Shown here in pieces: positions 8,910 through 17,995 of a stretch of 64,000 bases of DNA (position 1 is the stretch's first letter; the number at the start of each line of letters is the position of its first letter). The translations under genes were made by a program, and so were the position numbers. The stretch comes from Prevotella melaninogenica (GTDB taxonomy: Bacteria > Bacteroidota > Bacteroidia > Bacteroidales > Bacteroidaceae): contig NZ_CP054010.1 in assembly GCF_013267595.1 (NCBI RefSeq), forward strand, positions 310,001 to 374,000, written 5' to 3'. The notes beneath the pieces were generated by a model, which made no database searches, was not told the DNA's origin, and saw nothing but the letters and a program-made list of their open reading frames with translations.

Positions 8910-9329
8910 ATGAGTATATTAAAAAAGAGTACGTTTGCCGCTCTGCTACTGATGCTTTTGACCACCATATTCAGCTGCGAACTAAACTCTGAAGATGGTC
9001 GTTGGGATCCTATGAAGTGGACTTCGAACCGCCCAGGAGACCCGAGAAAGATTACTGCTACAGCAGAAGGTGGAACTTATCAATTAAAATGTACCAACTA
9101 TGGGGGACCATGGATTAGTAGCGTGACAGATGCTGACACTGTCATCTATGCCGGTAGTAAAGAGCAAGATTTTCGTCATATTAAATATGATTGGTACGAT
9201 GTATTAGCAAAAGAGAATACTTTTTATATTACTCTTCTCCCCAATACAACTGGCAAAGAACGCAAACTATCCATCGATGTGACAGCAGGTGATATCTTCG
9301 ATCATATAGAAGTGACACAAAACAAATAA
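8910..9329 (+). CDS. Small BACON-like lipoprotein, paralogue 1
   Basis: A 139-aa lipoprotein with lipobox IFSC (Cys23). The mature part is predicted beta-rich. It contains the EGGTYQLKC turn, the NTTGKERKLSI segment and a terminal HIEVTQNK, reminiscent of the BACON-type Ig-like fold that often ends in I-x-V-T-Q. It is clearly homologous to the next gene: the GDPRxIT, AEGGTY and PNTTGK blocks are shared. It lies 22 bp after pyrB, so it is probably on the pyr transcript. A role in pyrimidine synthesis is not expected; surface or periplasmic adhesion is a guess. Confidence 0.75.
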   Translation: MSILKKSTFAALLLMLLTTIFSCELNSEDGRWDPMKWTSNRPGDPRKITATAEGGTYQLKCTNYGGPWISSVTDADTVIYAGSKEQDFRHIKYDWYDVLAKENTFYITLLPNTTGKERKLSIDVTAGDIFDHIEVTQNK

Positions 9330-9366
9330 AATATACTCATAATATCTATATAACTATATCCATTTA

Positions 9367-9792
9367 ATGAACATGAATAAACTTAAGAATGTAACGTTTA
9401 TAGCGTTGTTGCTGGTTCTTTTAACCACCCTATTCAGTTGTAGCAAGAATACGATTGATGATATCCACAGAACAACCTTTAAGTGGACTACAGACTATAC
9501 TGGTGACCCAAGGAATATAACAGTTCCTGCTGAAGGAGGTACCTATAAGTTGGTATGCGCCAACTACCAAACTCTGCGATTTGCAAATAAGACTGTTGAT
9601 GATTCATCAGTAATATATGGAGAAGAGGTAATCAGTACTGGTATTATGGGAAGATGGTACACAGCAGAATTAACAGGTAATACACTCACGATTACCATCA
9701 AGCCTAACACCACAGGTAAAATACGTAAGCTAATCTTTGGGATAAGAGCAGATGATGCCGTAGATAGAGTGAAAATCACCCAAGAAAAATAG
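9367..9792 (+). CDS. Small BACON-like lipoprotein, paralogue 2
   Basis: A 141-aa lipoprotein with lipobox LFSC (Cys25) and the same block order as its neighbour: KWTTDYTGDPRNIT, AEGGTYKLVCANY, KPNTTGKIRKL and a final VKITQEK. The two proteins look like an old tandem duplication with diverged middle parts. It has two closely spaced ATG codons (9367 and 9373); the first is used here. pyrI starts about 100 bp downstream. Confidence 0.75.
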   Translation: MNMNKLKNVTFIALLLVLLTTLFSCSKNTIDDIHRTTFKWTTDYTGDPRNITVPAEGGTYKLVCANYQTLRFANKTVDDSSVIYGEEVISTGIMGRWYTAELTGNTLTITIKPNTTGKIRKLIFGIRADDAVDRVKITQEK

Positions 9793-9895
9793 AATGCATA
9801 CTCATAATGCCTATGAGTGAACAAAGAAAATAGCCTACAAATACCCTGTCAGGCATTCCTTCATACCAAGGAGACGGAGTGAGGCTCATATCATT

Positions 9896-10351
9896 ATGTC
9901 AAAGAAAGAACGTCTGGTAGCTGCTATTAAGAGCGGCACCGTTATAGATCATATTCCAGCAGAGAAGACTTTTCAGGTTGTGAACCTATTACAGCTCCAG
10001 AAGCTCTCCACACCTGTCACTATTGGTTTCAACTTCTCATCGAAGATGGTAGGCACAAAGGGAATCATCAAGGTGAGCGACAAGTTCTTTACTGATGATG
10101 AAATCTCCCGTTTGTCGGTCGTGGCACCGAACGTGGTGTTGAACATCATTAATGACTATGAAGTGGTAGAGAAGAAGAAGGTTGTGACACCGGACGAGCT
10201 TCGGAGCATTGTAAGATGCAATAATCCAAAGTGCATCACTAACAACGAACCTATGAACACCATTTTCCATGTTGTCGATAAGGAGCATGGTATTCTTAAA
10301 TGTCATTACTGCGATAAAGAACAGGAAATGGAGAAGGTTGAACTGGTATAG
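9896..10351 (+). CDS. pyrI: Aspartate carbamoyltransferase regulatory subunit PyrI
   Basis: A 151-aa ATCase regulatory chain. The N-terminal allosteric nucleotide-binding domain has [14 protein letters not shown]. The C-terminal zinc domain has a C-x4-C pair (CNNPKC, about 109-114) and a C-x2-C pair (CHYC, about 137-140), the usual four zinc ligands. It joins PyrB trimers into the allosteric holoenzyme. Separation from pyrB by two lipoprotein genes is the odd feature. Confidence 0.96.
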   Translation: MSKKERLVAAIKSGTVIDHIPAEKTFQVVNLLQLQKLSTPVTIGFNFSSKMVGTKGIIKVSDKFFTDDEISRLSVVAPNVVLNIINDYEVVEKKKVVTPDELRSIVRCNNPKCITNNEPMNTIFHVVDKEHGILKCHYCDKEQEMEKVELV

Positions 10352-10355
10352 AATG

Positions 10356-10420
10356 CAAGTTGCTGGGTAAACAAGTTTATAAGTAGACAAGTTGGCGAAT
10401 TTACAAGTAGATTAGTTACT
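10356..10420. repeat. CAAGT tandem repeat, 16-bp period
   Basis: CAAGT occurs at 10356, 10372, 10388 and 10404, exactly 16 bp apart, with weaker half-period copies such as TAAGTAGA. The array begins five bases after the pyrI stop. It has degenerated from an 8-bp or 16-bp unit. Confidence 0.6.
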
Positions 10421-10532
10421 TGTCTTGAAGAATAAGTCGATATGTTAAGCAACTATCTATGAGTAAATTAATTGATATCATTAAAGCTAATTAGATTGAA
10501 GTATTTTATAAATTATAGACTTGTTTACTCAG
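10363..10532. repeat. 20-bp imperfect inverted repeat after pyrI
   Basis: Bases 10363-10382 (CTGGGTAAACAAGTTTATAA) match the reverse complement of 10513-10532 at 18 of 20 positions. The 130-bp interior has no reading frame. It could be a MITE remnant or a long RNA hairpin. Confidence 0.5.
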
Positions 10533-10876
10533 CCTTAAAACCTTTTTTTCTATTTATTTACGTGATGAGAAATCATTTTTTTAGTTCTTCCGTTAAATGT
10601 GTAGGCGCTTTTCGTATTGCTTTAACGTAAGAACCGAGGTTACTCATCAAACAAAAAGCATAGATCAAACAGTCATCTATCTATCCTACTATCACCCTTC
10701 GTCATTGAAGACTTCTCATTTTAAGACTTCGAAAATCTGCTGACAAGGGTTTGAAAAATCATTACATAATTTCAAAGAAAACATCTATAACTAACAGTAA
10801 AAACACATATAAGAAGCAAGTCTGCAACCAACAGGAAATCAATTAGTTATAAAGTAACACGAGAAAAGATGCTTAA

Positions 10877-10964
10877 TAAGACGTCAAAAGGGCGTTAGTA
10901 AGGGGCTTAAAGGGCACCTTTTGCAAGCCAATTGGGCGTCTTTTAGAAGCTAAAAGAGCATGTA
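10877..10964 (+). repeat. 4 x 22-bp intergenic array, family A, copy 1
   Basis: Four consecutive 22-bp units (10877-10898, 10899-10920, 10921-10942, 10943-10964). Each carries an AAAG-GGCGT-CTT-like core. The array is preceded by a GATGCTTAA block shared with the copy at 40796. It lies in the 1.06-kb gap between pyrI and the MATE gene. Apart from this array and the CAAGT repeat, the gap holds a G-rich stretch near 11071-11160 with a GTGCC-GAC-GGCAC hairpin and nothing that looks coding. Confidence 0.75.
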
Positions 10965-11336
10965 TTGGTTTTGAACTGCACAAAAATAGTTTACAAAAAC
11001 AAATGACATAGGAATAAATTGTGTTCTTCTGAAATATGGAATGACAAACTAAAAGTCTTATATAATAGGCACACGGAGTCACGGAGGGGACGGAGGTAAA
11101 CGCAATGTCACGCAGGTGCCGACGGCACAAGAGCGACGGAGATATAGCGTACAGATTCTTGATAACTACATTGCTTTGTTTTAATAATCTTTCGTCCTCT
11201 CCTTTTCTCCGTGTGACATTTCGTCAGAAACCTAACCTTAAGTGGCAAACTTTATCACTCCAAAATACTGAAGACCCTAAAAAATAGCAATAATAGGTTT
11301 TATAAACCTACAATTCATTATGCTACAAATAGGTTT

Positions 11337-11362
11337 TCTCATTTTTTTTTCGTACATTTGCA
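11337..11362 (+). promoter_or_regulatory. Promoter of the MATE gene
   Basis: A TCTCA block, nine T, then CGTACATTTGCA, containing the -7 box TACATTTG (11353-11360). The 26-bp block is identical at 25 positions to the promoter at 59889-59914. Confidence 0.65.
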
Positions 11363-11415
11363 AGCATAGTATAAGGAGGATTTCCATTCATTCGTAGACA
11401 AGTAATAGAATCTTG

Positions 11416-12789
11416 ATGGATAATAAGAATGCAACTTTAGAGTTAGGCACAAAACCTGTTGGTAAATTGTTGGTACAATATGCGTTCCCAGCAATTATTG
11501 CTATGATTGCAGCCTCACTCTATAACATAGTAGACCGAATATTCATTGGTCAGATTGTAGGACCAATGGCTATATCTGGTTTAGCTATTACTTTCCCTTT
11601 TATCAACCTTGGCGCAGCCTTTGGTGCAGCAGTAGGAATAGGAGCCTCTACGTCTATCAGTGTGAAATTAGGTCAGCGTGACTATGACACAGCTGAGAAT
11701 ATACTTGGTAATACTGTAACGCTTAATCTGATTATAGGAAGTGTATTTGGTATTATCTGCCTTATCTTTCTTGACCCAATCTTGCGATTCTTTGGTGCAA
11801 GTGATGCTACAATCCCCTATGCCCGCAGTTTTATGGAGGTTATTTTGGCGGGAAATGTCATCTCTCACATGTACTTTGGAATGAATGCAGTACTTCGTGC
11901 AGCATCAAAACCTCGACAGGCAATGATGGCTACGATTTTCACCGTCTTGATGAATATAGTCTTAGACTTTATCTTTATTAGGCTCTGGGGCTGGGGAATT
12001 CGTGGTGCAGCTTTCGCCACAGTCTTATCTCAAGCATTGGCATTATGCTGGCAGATGAAGCAGTTGACTAACAAAGATGAGATTTTACATTTAAAGCGTG
12101 GAATCTATCGACTTAAAAGACATTTGGTAGAAAACATCATCTCTATTGGTATTTCTCCATTCTTGATGAATGTTTGTGCTTGCATTGTAGTTATCTTTAT
12201 GAATAATCAACTTGTCAGATACGGTGGTGATATGGCTGTTGGAGCATTCGGCATAGCTTATAGTGTGGCTATGATATTTGTAATGTTTGTCATCGGATTA
12301 GACCAAGGTATGCAGCCTATAGCTGGATATAACTATGGTTCACAGCAGACTGATAGACTTATGCGTGTATTGAAACTTACTATCTTTGCAGCAACAGGGA
12401 TAATGGTTACAGGTTGGCTAATTGCTCATTTAGCTCCATATTACTGTGCACGTATGTTCACAAAGGACCCAGAATTAATTCGCCAAGCAATTAAGGCTAT
12501 TCAAATAAACATGATGATGTATCCTGTCGTGGGATTTCAGATGGTTGTAACAAACTTCTTTCAGTGTATTGGTAAAGTAAAGATAAGTATCTTCTTATCT
12601 CTTTCTCGCCAATTACTATTCTTAATACCATTACTTGTTATCCTACCACATTTCTTCAACTTAAATGGTGTATGGGCATCATTGCCTTCAAGTGACTTCT
12701 TGGCATCATTAGTTGCAGCTATCATTATGATGGCTTATATGCGTCGGTTGAAAAAACAAAGTGTGAACAATCAAAACTTAAATTCATAA
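11416..12789 (+). CDS. MATE-family multidrug/cation antiporter
   Basis: A 457-aa polytopic membrane protein of the MATE family, with about 12 hydrophobic segments in two homologous halves. The first half begins QYAFPAIIAMIAASLYNIVDRIFIGQ, cut here to note AFPAIIAMIA and NIVDRIFIG as typical MATE-type motifs. The second half has LDQGMQPIAGYNYG. It probably exports drugs or metabolites by ion antiport across the inner membrane. A TTG codon directly precedes the ATG at 11416; the ATG is preferred. The cytidylate-kinase-like gene follows after 15 bp. Confidence 0.9.
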   Translation: MDNKNATLELGTKPVGKLLVQYAFPAIIAMIAASLYNIVDRIFIGQIVGPMAISGLAITFPFINLGAAFGAAVGIGASTSISVKLGQRDYDTAENILGNTVTLNLIIGSVFGIICLIFLDPILRFFGASDATIPYARSFMEVILAGNVISHMYFGMNAVLRAASKPRQAMMATIFTVLMNIVLDFIFIRLWGWGIRGAAFATVLSQALALCWQMKQLTNKDEILHLKRGIYRLKRHLVENIISIGISPFLMNVCACIVVIFMNNQLVRYGGDMAVGAFGIAYSVAMIFVMFVIGLDQGMQPIAGYNYGSQQTDRLMRVLKLTIFAATGIMVTGWLIAHLAPYYCARMFTKDPELIRQAIKAIQINMMMYPVVGFQMVVTNFFQCIGKVKISIFLSLSRQLLFLIPLLVILPHFFNLNGVWASLPSSDFLASLVAAIIMMAYMRRLKKQSVNNQNLNS

Positions 12790-12804
12790 ATAAAGAATCT
12801 AAAT

Positions 12805-13425
12805 ATGGAAAAGGAACTAATCATAAACGTTGGTCGTCAGATTGGCAGTGGTGGTCATATTATCGCTAAGATGCTTGCTGAAGAATTCGATTGCCAATAC
12901 TATGACCGAGAGATCCTTAACATTGCAGCTAAGGAAAGTGGGTTTTCAGAGAAGTTCTTTGAGCAAAACGACGAGCAAAAAGGATTTATGAAAGGACACT
13001 TTCATATACACCTTCCTCTTTTAGGTGACAATGACTTTTATAAGAGTAATTTCTCACAGGAAAGTCTTTATCAGTTCCAAAGTGATGCCATTCGTGAAGT
13101 AGCGAAGCAGAACCCACGCTGTGTATTTGTTGGTAGAACAGCAGATTACGTATTACGTGATAATCCAAACACAATCAATATCTTTATAACAGCTTCAATG
13201 GACACTCGTATTACTAATGTATGTAAACGACGTGGATGTTCAAAAGAAGAAGCTCGTAAGTTTATTGAAAATGGAGAAAGCGAGCGTGCCAAATACTATA
13301 ACTATTACACAACAAAGGTTTGGGGGCATGCTGAAAGTTATGACCTTTGCATTGATGCCAGTATACTTGGCTTAGAAAAAACAAAGGATCTGATAGCTGA
13401 TTTTATCAAAAGGAAAGGTATTTAA
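12805..13425 (+). CDS. Cytidylate kinase-like family protein
   Basis: A 206-aa P-loop-type protein of the cytidylate-kinase-like family (PF13189). The N-terminus has INVGRQIGSGGHIIAKMLAEE, in which GRQIGSGG is the glycine-rich phosphate loop, followed by YYDREIL. The C-terminal half has FVGRTADYVL and a CKRRGCSKEEARKFI lid-like segment. The actual substrate is unknown; it differs from canonical Cmk. Its TAA stop overlaps the next ATG by one base (TAATG), indicating translational coupling. Confidence 0.85.
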   Translation: MEKELIINVGRQIGSGGHIIAKMLAEEFDCQYYDREILNIAAKESGFSEKFFEQNDEQKGFMKGHFHIHLPLLGDNDFYKSNFSQESLYQFQSDAIREVAKQNPRCVFVGRTADYVLRDNPNTINIFITASMDTRITNVCKRRGCSKEEARKFIENGESERAKYYNYYTTKVWGHAESYDLCIDASILGLEKTKDLIADFIKRKGI

Positions 13426-13922
13426 TGAAACGAATTGGTATAATCTCTGATACTCATGGCTACTGGGATGATAAATACGAATACTATCTTGGGGAATGTG
13501 ATGAGATTTGGCACGCAGGTGATATAGGTTCATTAGAAGTTGCGGATAAGTTTGAGGCAATGAAACCCATCTTTCGCGCTGTATGTGGGAATATAGATGA
13601 TTACACTATGCGCAACCGCTATCGGGATGTTCTGCGTTTTAAATGCGAGGATGTTGACGTGCTACTTAAACATATTGGAGGTTATCCTGGACGTTATGAC
13701 CGTTCAGTACAGAGTATGCTCTATGCTTCTCCACCTAACCTTTTTGTTGATGGACATTCACATATCCTCAAAATACAATTCGACAAAACACTAAACCTAC
13801 TTCATATCAATCCTGGTGCAGCTGGTCTTCGCGGATGGCATAAAGATAGAACTTTAGTGAGATTAACCATCGAAGGTGATAAATTTACTGATTGCGAGGT
13901 TATAACATTAGGAAATAAATAA
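13425..13922 (+). CDS. YfcE/MJ0936-type metallophosphoesterase
   Basis: A 165-aa calcineurin-like phosphodiesterase. The metal motifs are SDTHGYWD (residues 8-15), HAGDIGS, VCGNIDD and DGHSH, with HINPGAAG near the C-terminus. Family members hydrolyse phosphodiester model substrates; the natural substrate is uncertain. It overlaps the upstream kinase-like gene by one base. Confidence 0.9.
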   Translation: MKRIGIISDTHGYWDDKYEYYLGECDEIWHAGDIGSLEVADKFEAMKPIFRAVCGNIDDYTMRNRYRDVLRFKCEDVDVLLKHIGGYPGRYDRSVQSMLYASPPNLFVDGHSHILKIQFDKTLNLLHINPGAAGLRGWHKDRTLVRLTIEGDKFTDCEVITLGNK

Positions 13923-14018
13923 ACTAAACCCATCTGATTTGTAATAAACAACATTCGGAGTCGCTAACAATAAAACTATTAAAACTTACAATAAGAAAAC
14001 AAACAAAATAATAAAGAT

Positions 14019-15173
14019 ATGAAAACGTATTTAGTAACTGGTGCTGCCGGTTTTATCGGAGCAAACTACATTAAGTATTTACTTCATAAGAAGTATGTGA
14101 ATGAAGATATTAAGGTTATCGTCCTCGATGCACTTACTTATGCAGGTAACCTCGGTACTATCAAAGATGATATTGATAACGAGCGTTGCATCTTTGTAAA
14201 GGGTGACATTCGTGATCGTGAACTTGCCGACAAACTCTTTGCTGAATATGATATTGACTACCTCGTAAACTTTGCGGCTGAAAGTCATGTTGACCGTTCA
14301 ATTGAAGACCCACAGTTGTTCCTTTCCGTAAACATTCTCGGTACACAGAACCTTATGGATGCTGCACGTCGTGCATGGGTGACAGGTAAGGACGAACAGG
14401 GTTATCCAACATGGAAAGAAGGAAAGCGTTATCATCAGGTATCAACAGACGAGGTGTATGGTTCATTGGGAGCAGAAGGCTACTTTACAGAGGAGACTCC
14501 ACTCTGCCCACATAGCCCATATTCTGCCAGCAAGACAAGTGCTGACCATTTTGTAATGGCTTATCACGACACTTATCATATGCCTATCAGTATTACACGT
14601 TGTTCAAACAACTATGGTACTTACCACTTCCCAGAGAAATTGATTCCATTAATTATCAATAACATCCTCGAGGGAAAGAAACTCCCTGTATATGGTGAGG
14701 GGTTGAATGTACGCGACTGGTTGTATGTAGAGGATCATTGCAAAGCTATTGATATGGTTGTACGTGAAGGTCGTGTAGGTGAAGTTTACAATGTTGGTGG
14801 ACATAATGAAATGAAGAATATCGACATCGTTAAACTCACAATAAAGACTATCCATGACATGATGGCAGAGGATAAGAACCTCCGTACTATCCTCAAGAAG
14901 CAGGTCAAAGACGCAAATGGTGACATTGATATTAGCTGGATAAATGAAGAGTTAATCACACATGTCCCAGACCGTCTTGGTCATGATGCACGTTATGCCA
15001 TTGACCCAACAAAGATAAAGAATGAGTTAGGTTGGTATCCTGAAACAATGTTTGCTGACGGTATTGTAAAAACTATCCGTTGGAACTTAGAGCATCAAGA
15101 CTGGATTCAAGAGGTTACTTCTGGAGATTACCAAAAGTATTATGACATGATGTACACGAAAAAAAGAAGATAA
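14019..15173 (+). CDS. rfbB: dTDP-glucose 4,6-dehydratase
   Basis: A 384-aa extended SDR enzyme. The NAD-binding TGAAGFIGANY is at residues 7-17, the catalytic region is VSTDEVYGSLG, and the YxxxK pair is in YSASKTSADH. It converts dTDP-glucose to dTDP-4-keto-6-deoxyglucose. It is about 20 residues longer than the E. coli enzyme, with an extra segment around residues 285-310 (KKQVKDANGDIDISWINEE is within it). It leads a nucleotide-sugar cassette. The thymidylyltransferase rfbA is not here and would have to lie elsewhere. Confidence 0.95.
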   Translation: MKTYLVTGAAGFIGANYIKYLLHKKYVNEDIKVIVLDALTYAGNLGTIKDDIDNERCIFVKGDIRDRELADKLFAEYDIDYLVNFAAESHVDRSIEDPQLFLSVNILGTQNLMDAARRAWVTGKDEQGYPTWKEGKRYHQVSTDEVYGSLGAEGYFTEETPLCPHSPYSASKTSADHFVMAYHDTYHMPISITRCSNNYGTYHFPEKLIPLIINNILEGKKLPVYGEGLNVRDWLYVEDHCKAIDMVVREGRVGEVYNVGGHNEMKNIDIVKLTIKTIHDMMAEDKNLRTILKKQVKDANGDIDISWINEELITHVPDRLGHDARYAIDPTKIKNELGWYPETMFADGIVKTIRWNLEHQDWIQEVTSGDYQKYYDMMYTKKRR

Positions 15174-15196
15174 TAAATCTACTAAAATATAATCTC

Positions 15197-15244
15197 ACAC
15201 CCTCGTCTAACTCTTCATTATACGGCGAGGGTGTAAAACCTTCT
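15197..15244. other. Intercistronic hairpin between rfbB and purT
   Basis: ACACCCTCG at 15197-15205 pairs with CGAGGGTGT at 15236-15244 around a 30-base loop. There is no T-run after it, so full termination is doubtful. It may stabilise or partly separate the rfbB message from the downstream genes. Confidence 0.4.
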
Positions 15245-15275
15245 CACAAACAAAAGATAAACAACACATCTTCAA

Positions 15276-16457
15276 ATGAAAAAAATCTTGTTATTAGGCT
15301 CAGGCGAACTGGGCAAAGAGTTCGTTATAGCAGCTAAACGTGCTGGACAATATGTCATTGCTTGCGATAGTTATGAGAATGCACCAGCCATGCAGGTAGC
15401 TGATGAGTCTGAAGTAATAGATATGCTTGATGGTACAGCCCTTGATGCTATTGTAGATAAGCACAAACCGGACTTGATTATTCCTGAGATTGAAGCAATC
15501 AGAACTGAACGTTTGTTTGATTATGAAGAACGTGGAATACAAGTTGCTCCATCAGCACGTGCTGTAAACTTCACCATGAATCGTCGTGCCATACGCGACC
15601 TTGCAGCACGTGACTTGGGTTTAAGAACAGCCAAATATTTCTATGCAAAGACATATGATGAGTTCAAAGCTGCAGCTGACGAGATTGGTTTCCCATGTGT
15701 CGTTAAACCTTTAATGAGTTCAAGTGGACATGGTCAGAGTTATGTTCACAATGATGAAGAACTCGAAGAAGCGTTTAAGAATGCGATGGATGGCGCACGT
15801 GGCGATGTGAAGGAGGTGATTATTGAAGAGTTTATTGAGTTTGAGAGTGAGTTTACACTGCTTACAGTGACACAGAAGAATGGCCCTACCCTCTTCTGTC
15901 CACCTATTGGACACATACAGAAAGGTGGTGATTATCGTGAAAGCTGGCAACCATATGCCATCTCAAAAGAATCATTACGTCAGGCAGAACACATTGCTAA
16001 TGAAGTAACACGCGCACTAACTGGATATGGTATCTGGGGAGTCGAGTTCTTCTTAACAAAGAAGGGAGAAGTAATCTTCTCAGAATTATCACCTCGTCCA
16101 CATGATACAGGTATGGTCACATTGGCACATACAACCAACTTCAGCGAATTTGAACTTCATTTCCGTGCTGTAATGGGACTCCCAATCCCTGCTATTCACC
16201 TTGAACATGCAGGTTGTTCTGCTGTAATTCTTTCTCCTATTGAAACAGACAAACCTTTATCATACAACCTATTAGATGCTTGCAATGAAGATAAAACACG
16301 CCTACGTATATTCGGTAAACCAATTGCTCACGTGGGTCGTCGTATGGGTGTAGCACTCTGTTATGGAGAAGTAGGAACAGATATGGATGCACTTCGTGAT
16401 AAGACTAAGCGTGTTGCAGCAACCGTATTGGGTACAGATCCCTATATGAAGAAATAA
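15276..16457 (+). CDS. purT: Formate-dependent phosphoribosylglycinamide formyltransferase PurT
   Basis: A 393-aa ATP-grasp enzyme. The N-terminus [17 protein letters not shown] is the nucleotide-binding preATP-grasp fold. [15 protein letters not shown] is the ATP-grasp phosphate loop. [16 protein letters not shown] carries the metal and active-site residues typical of PurT. It makes formyl-GAR from GAR, formate and ATP. Its position inside a dTDP-sugar cassette is unusual for a purine gene and probably reflects co-transcription only. Confidence 0.95.
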   Translation: MKKILLLGSGELGKEFVIAAKRAGQYVIACDSYENAPAMQVADESEVIDMLDGTALDAIVDKHKPDLIIPEIEAIRTERLFDYEERGIQVAPSARAVNFTMNRRAIRDLAARDLGLRTAKYFYAKTYDEFKAAADEIGFPCVVKPLMSSSGHGQSYVHNDEELEEAFKNAMDGARGDVKEVIIEEFIEFESEFTLLTVTQKNGPTLFCPPIGHIQKGGDYRESWQPYAISKESLRQAEHIANEVTRALTGYGIWGVEFFLTKKGEVIFSELSPRPHDTGMVTLAHTTNFSEFELHFRAVMGLPIPAIHLEHAGCSAVILSPIETDKPLSYNLLDACNEDKTRLRIFGKPIAHVGRRMGVALCYGEVGTDMDALRDKTKRVAATVLGTDPYMKK

Positions 16458-16484
16458 AGACTGAATAGTCTAAAGGCTGTAAGA

Positions 16485-16910
16485 ATGAAAGAAACAGAAG
16501 CTTCAATAGGAAAGATTATCTCCTTACAAAAGATGGTTGACCCACGTGGTAACCTCTCTATTGCTGAGGGAATGAAGGATATTCCTTTCAACATTTCTCG
16601 TGTTTATTGGACATACGATGTACCTTCAGGTGCTTGCCGTGGTGGTCATGCCCATAAACATTGCCGAGAATTCATCATTGCTGTTAGCGGTTCCTTCACG
16701 GTTACCCTCGATAATGGACGTGATAAGCAATCTTTTCTCTTGAATCATCCTTATCAAGGACTCTTAGTTGAGACTGATACATGGCGTACACTCGATGATT
16801 TTTCATCAGGAGCCGTATGCCTTGTTTTGGCAGAAGATTCTTTTGAAGAGAATGATTATATCCGTGAATACACAGAGTTTCTTAACTATAAGTGTTCTAA
16901 GAAAGGATAA
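16485..16910 (+). CDS. FdtA/QdtA-like dTDP-4-keto-6-deoxyglucose 3,4-ketoisomerase (WxcM-like cupin)
   Basis: A 141-aa small cupin. The motif RGGHAHKHCREF carries the His residues of the FdtA/QdtA active site, and GSFTVTLDNG with LLVETDTWRTL follow the same family order. These enzymes move the keto group from C4 to C3 of dTDP-4-keto-6-deoxyglucose, giving the substrate for 3-amination. Which epimer is made cannot be read from sequence. It follows purT by 27 bp and precedes the transferase at 16990 and the aminotransferase at 17996. Confidence 0.85.
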   Translation: MKETEASIGKIISLQKMVDPRGNLSIAEGMKDIPFNISRVYWTYDVPSGACRGGHAHKHCREFIIAVSGSFTVTLDNGRDKQSFLLNHPYQGLLVETDTWRTLDDFSSGAVCLVLAEDSFEENDYIREYTEFLNYKCSKKG

Positions 16911-16941
16911 AAGTAAAACCATAGATTAGATATAAAAGGAT

Positions 16942-16971
16942 AAAAGAAGACCCTTCAGACTATCTTCTTTT
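16942..16971 (+). terminator. Terminator-like hairpin inside the sugar cassette
   Basis: AAAAGAAGA at 16942-16950 pairs with TCTTCTTTT at 16963-16971 around a 12-base loop. The stem is AT-rich and weak. It may attenuate transcription into the downstream transferase gene. Confidence 0.4.
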
Positions 16972-16989
16972 ATGCAATCCTAAAATATA

Positions 16990-17949
16990 ATGTTTGAAGT
17001 AAAGCAATACACGCAAGAACAAGCACAAGCGTGGAACGGGTTTATTGAGGATTCACGACAAGGAACATTCCTCTTCAATCGTTCTTATATGGATTATCAT
17101 GCCGATAGATTTCAGGATACTTCGCTGATGATTTATCGAAAAGGACAGCTCTATGCACTCTTACCTGCTAATCGTTTAGGCGACACACTTTACTCTCATC
17201 AAGGATTAACTTACGGTGGACTTATAACAAAAAAACAGGCTACTACAGCAGAGATTTGCGAAGTATTCATAAAGATTAATGAATATCTTAACCATTCTGG
17301 AGTACAAAGAGTTATCTATAAACCTACGCCATGGATATACCATTGTTATCCTGCCGAGGAAGATCTCTATGCACTTACATTTATTTGTCATGCACAACTA
17401 ACGGCTCGTGACATATCAAGTACTATTCCTTTCGATTCACGTATAAAGTTCAATGAGAGTCGTCGAAGTGGAGTTAGGAAGGCCAAACGTGCTAGTGTGA
17501 CAGTTCGAGAGAGTCAAGACCTTGCAACTTTTTGGGATATTCTCGATAAGAACCTCACCAATAAGTATGCAACTCACCCTGTACACTCCCTTGAAGAGTT
17601 AACTTTACTCCACAGTCGGTTCCCTAACTCGATTAGACTATTCATGGCATACAACAACAAAGGGATAGCTATTGGGGGTACTATCATCTATGAAATGCCA
17701 CGAGTCGTTCATTCTCAGTATATCTCAGCATCTCCAGAAGGGAAAAGGCTTGGAGCTATCGATCTTCTCTTTGACTATATTCTTAATAATGTATATGCCA
17801 ATCATAAGGGCTTCTTTGACTTTGGTAAAAGCACAGAAGAGGAAGGAAAGATTCTAAACACAACGCTTATTTTCCAAAAAGAAGGCTTTGGAGGACGAGG
17901 TGTATGCTATGACTGTTATGAGTGGGAAACAGATACTATCATAGAGTAA
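16990..17949 (+). CDS. FemAB/GNAT-like acyltransferase
   Basis: A 319-aa protein with the FemAB-type double-GNAT layout: an N-terminal region with FIEDSRQGTFLFNRSYMDYH, a central RRSGVRKAKRASVTV segment, and a C-terminal GNAT core with IAIGGTIIYEM, SASPEGKRLGAIDLLFDYIL and FDFGKSTEEEG. FemAB relatives use acyl-CoA or aminoacyl-tRNA donors. Given its place between the 3,4-ketoisomerase and the aminotransferase, it could acylate the 3-amino-sugar. That is inference, because the known FdtC/QdtC enzymes have a left-handed beta-helix instead. Confidence 0.7.
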   Translation: MFEVKQYTQEQAQAWNGFIEDSRQGTFLFNRSYMDYHADRFQDTSLMIYRKGQLYALLPANRLGDTLYSHQGLTYGGLITKKQATTAEICEVFIKINEYLNHSGVQRVIYKPTPWIYHCYPAEEDLYALTFICHAQLTARDISSTIPFDSRIKFNESRRSGVRKAKRASVTVRESQDLATFWDILDKNLTNKYATHPVHSLEELTLLHSRFPNSIRLFMAYNNKGIAIGGTIIYEMPRVVHSQYISASPEGKRLGAIDLLFDYILNNVYANHKGFFDFGKSTEEEGKILNTTLIFQKEGFGGRGVCYDCYEWETDTIIE

Positions 17950-17995
17950 TATAAAGATCCCGACCATACTCAACCTACTTCATTAAAGAATAAAC

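Noticed and set aside
10877-10964. CRISPR array interpretation of the 22-bp units
   Set aside because: Units are contiguous with no spacers of unique sequence, only four per site, and there are no cas genes in the window.
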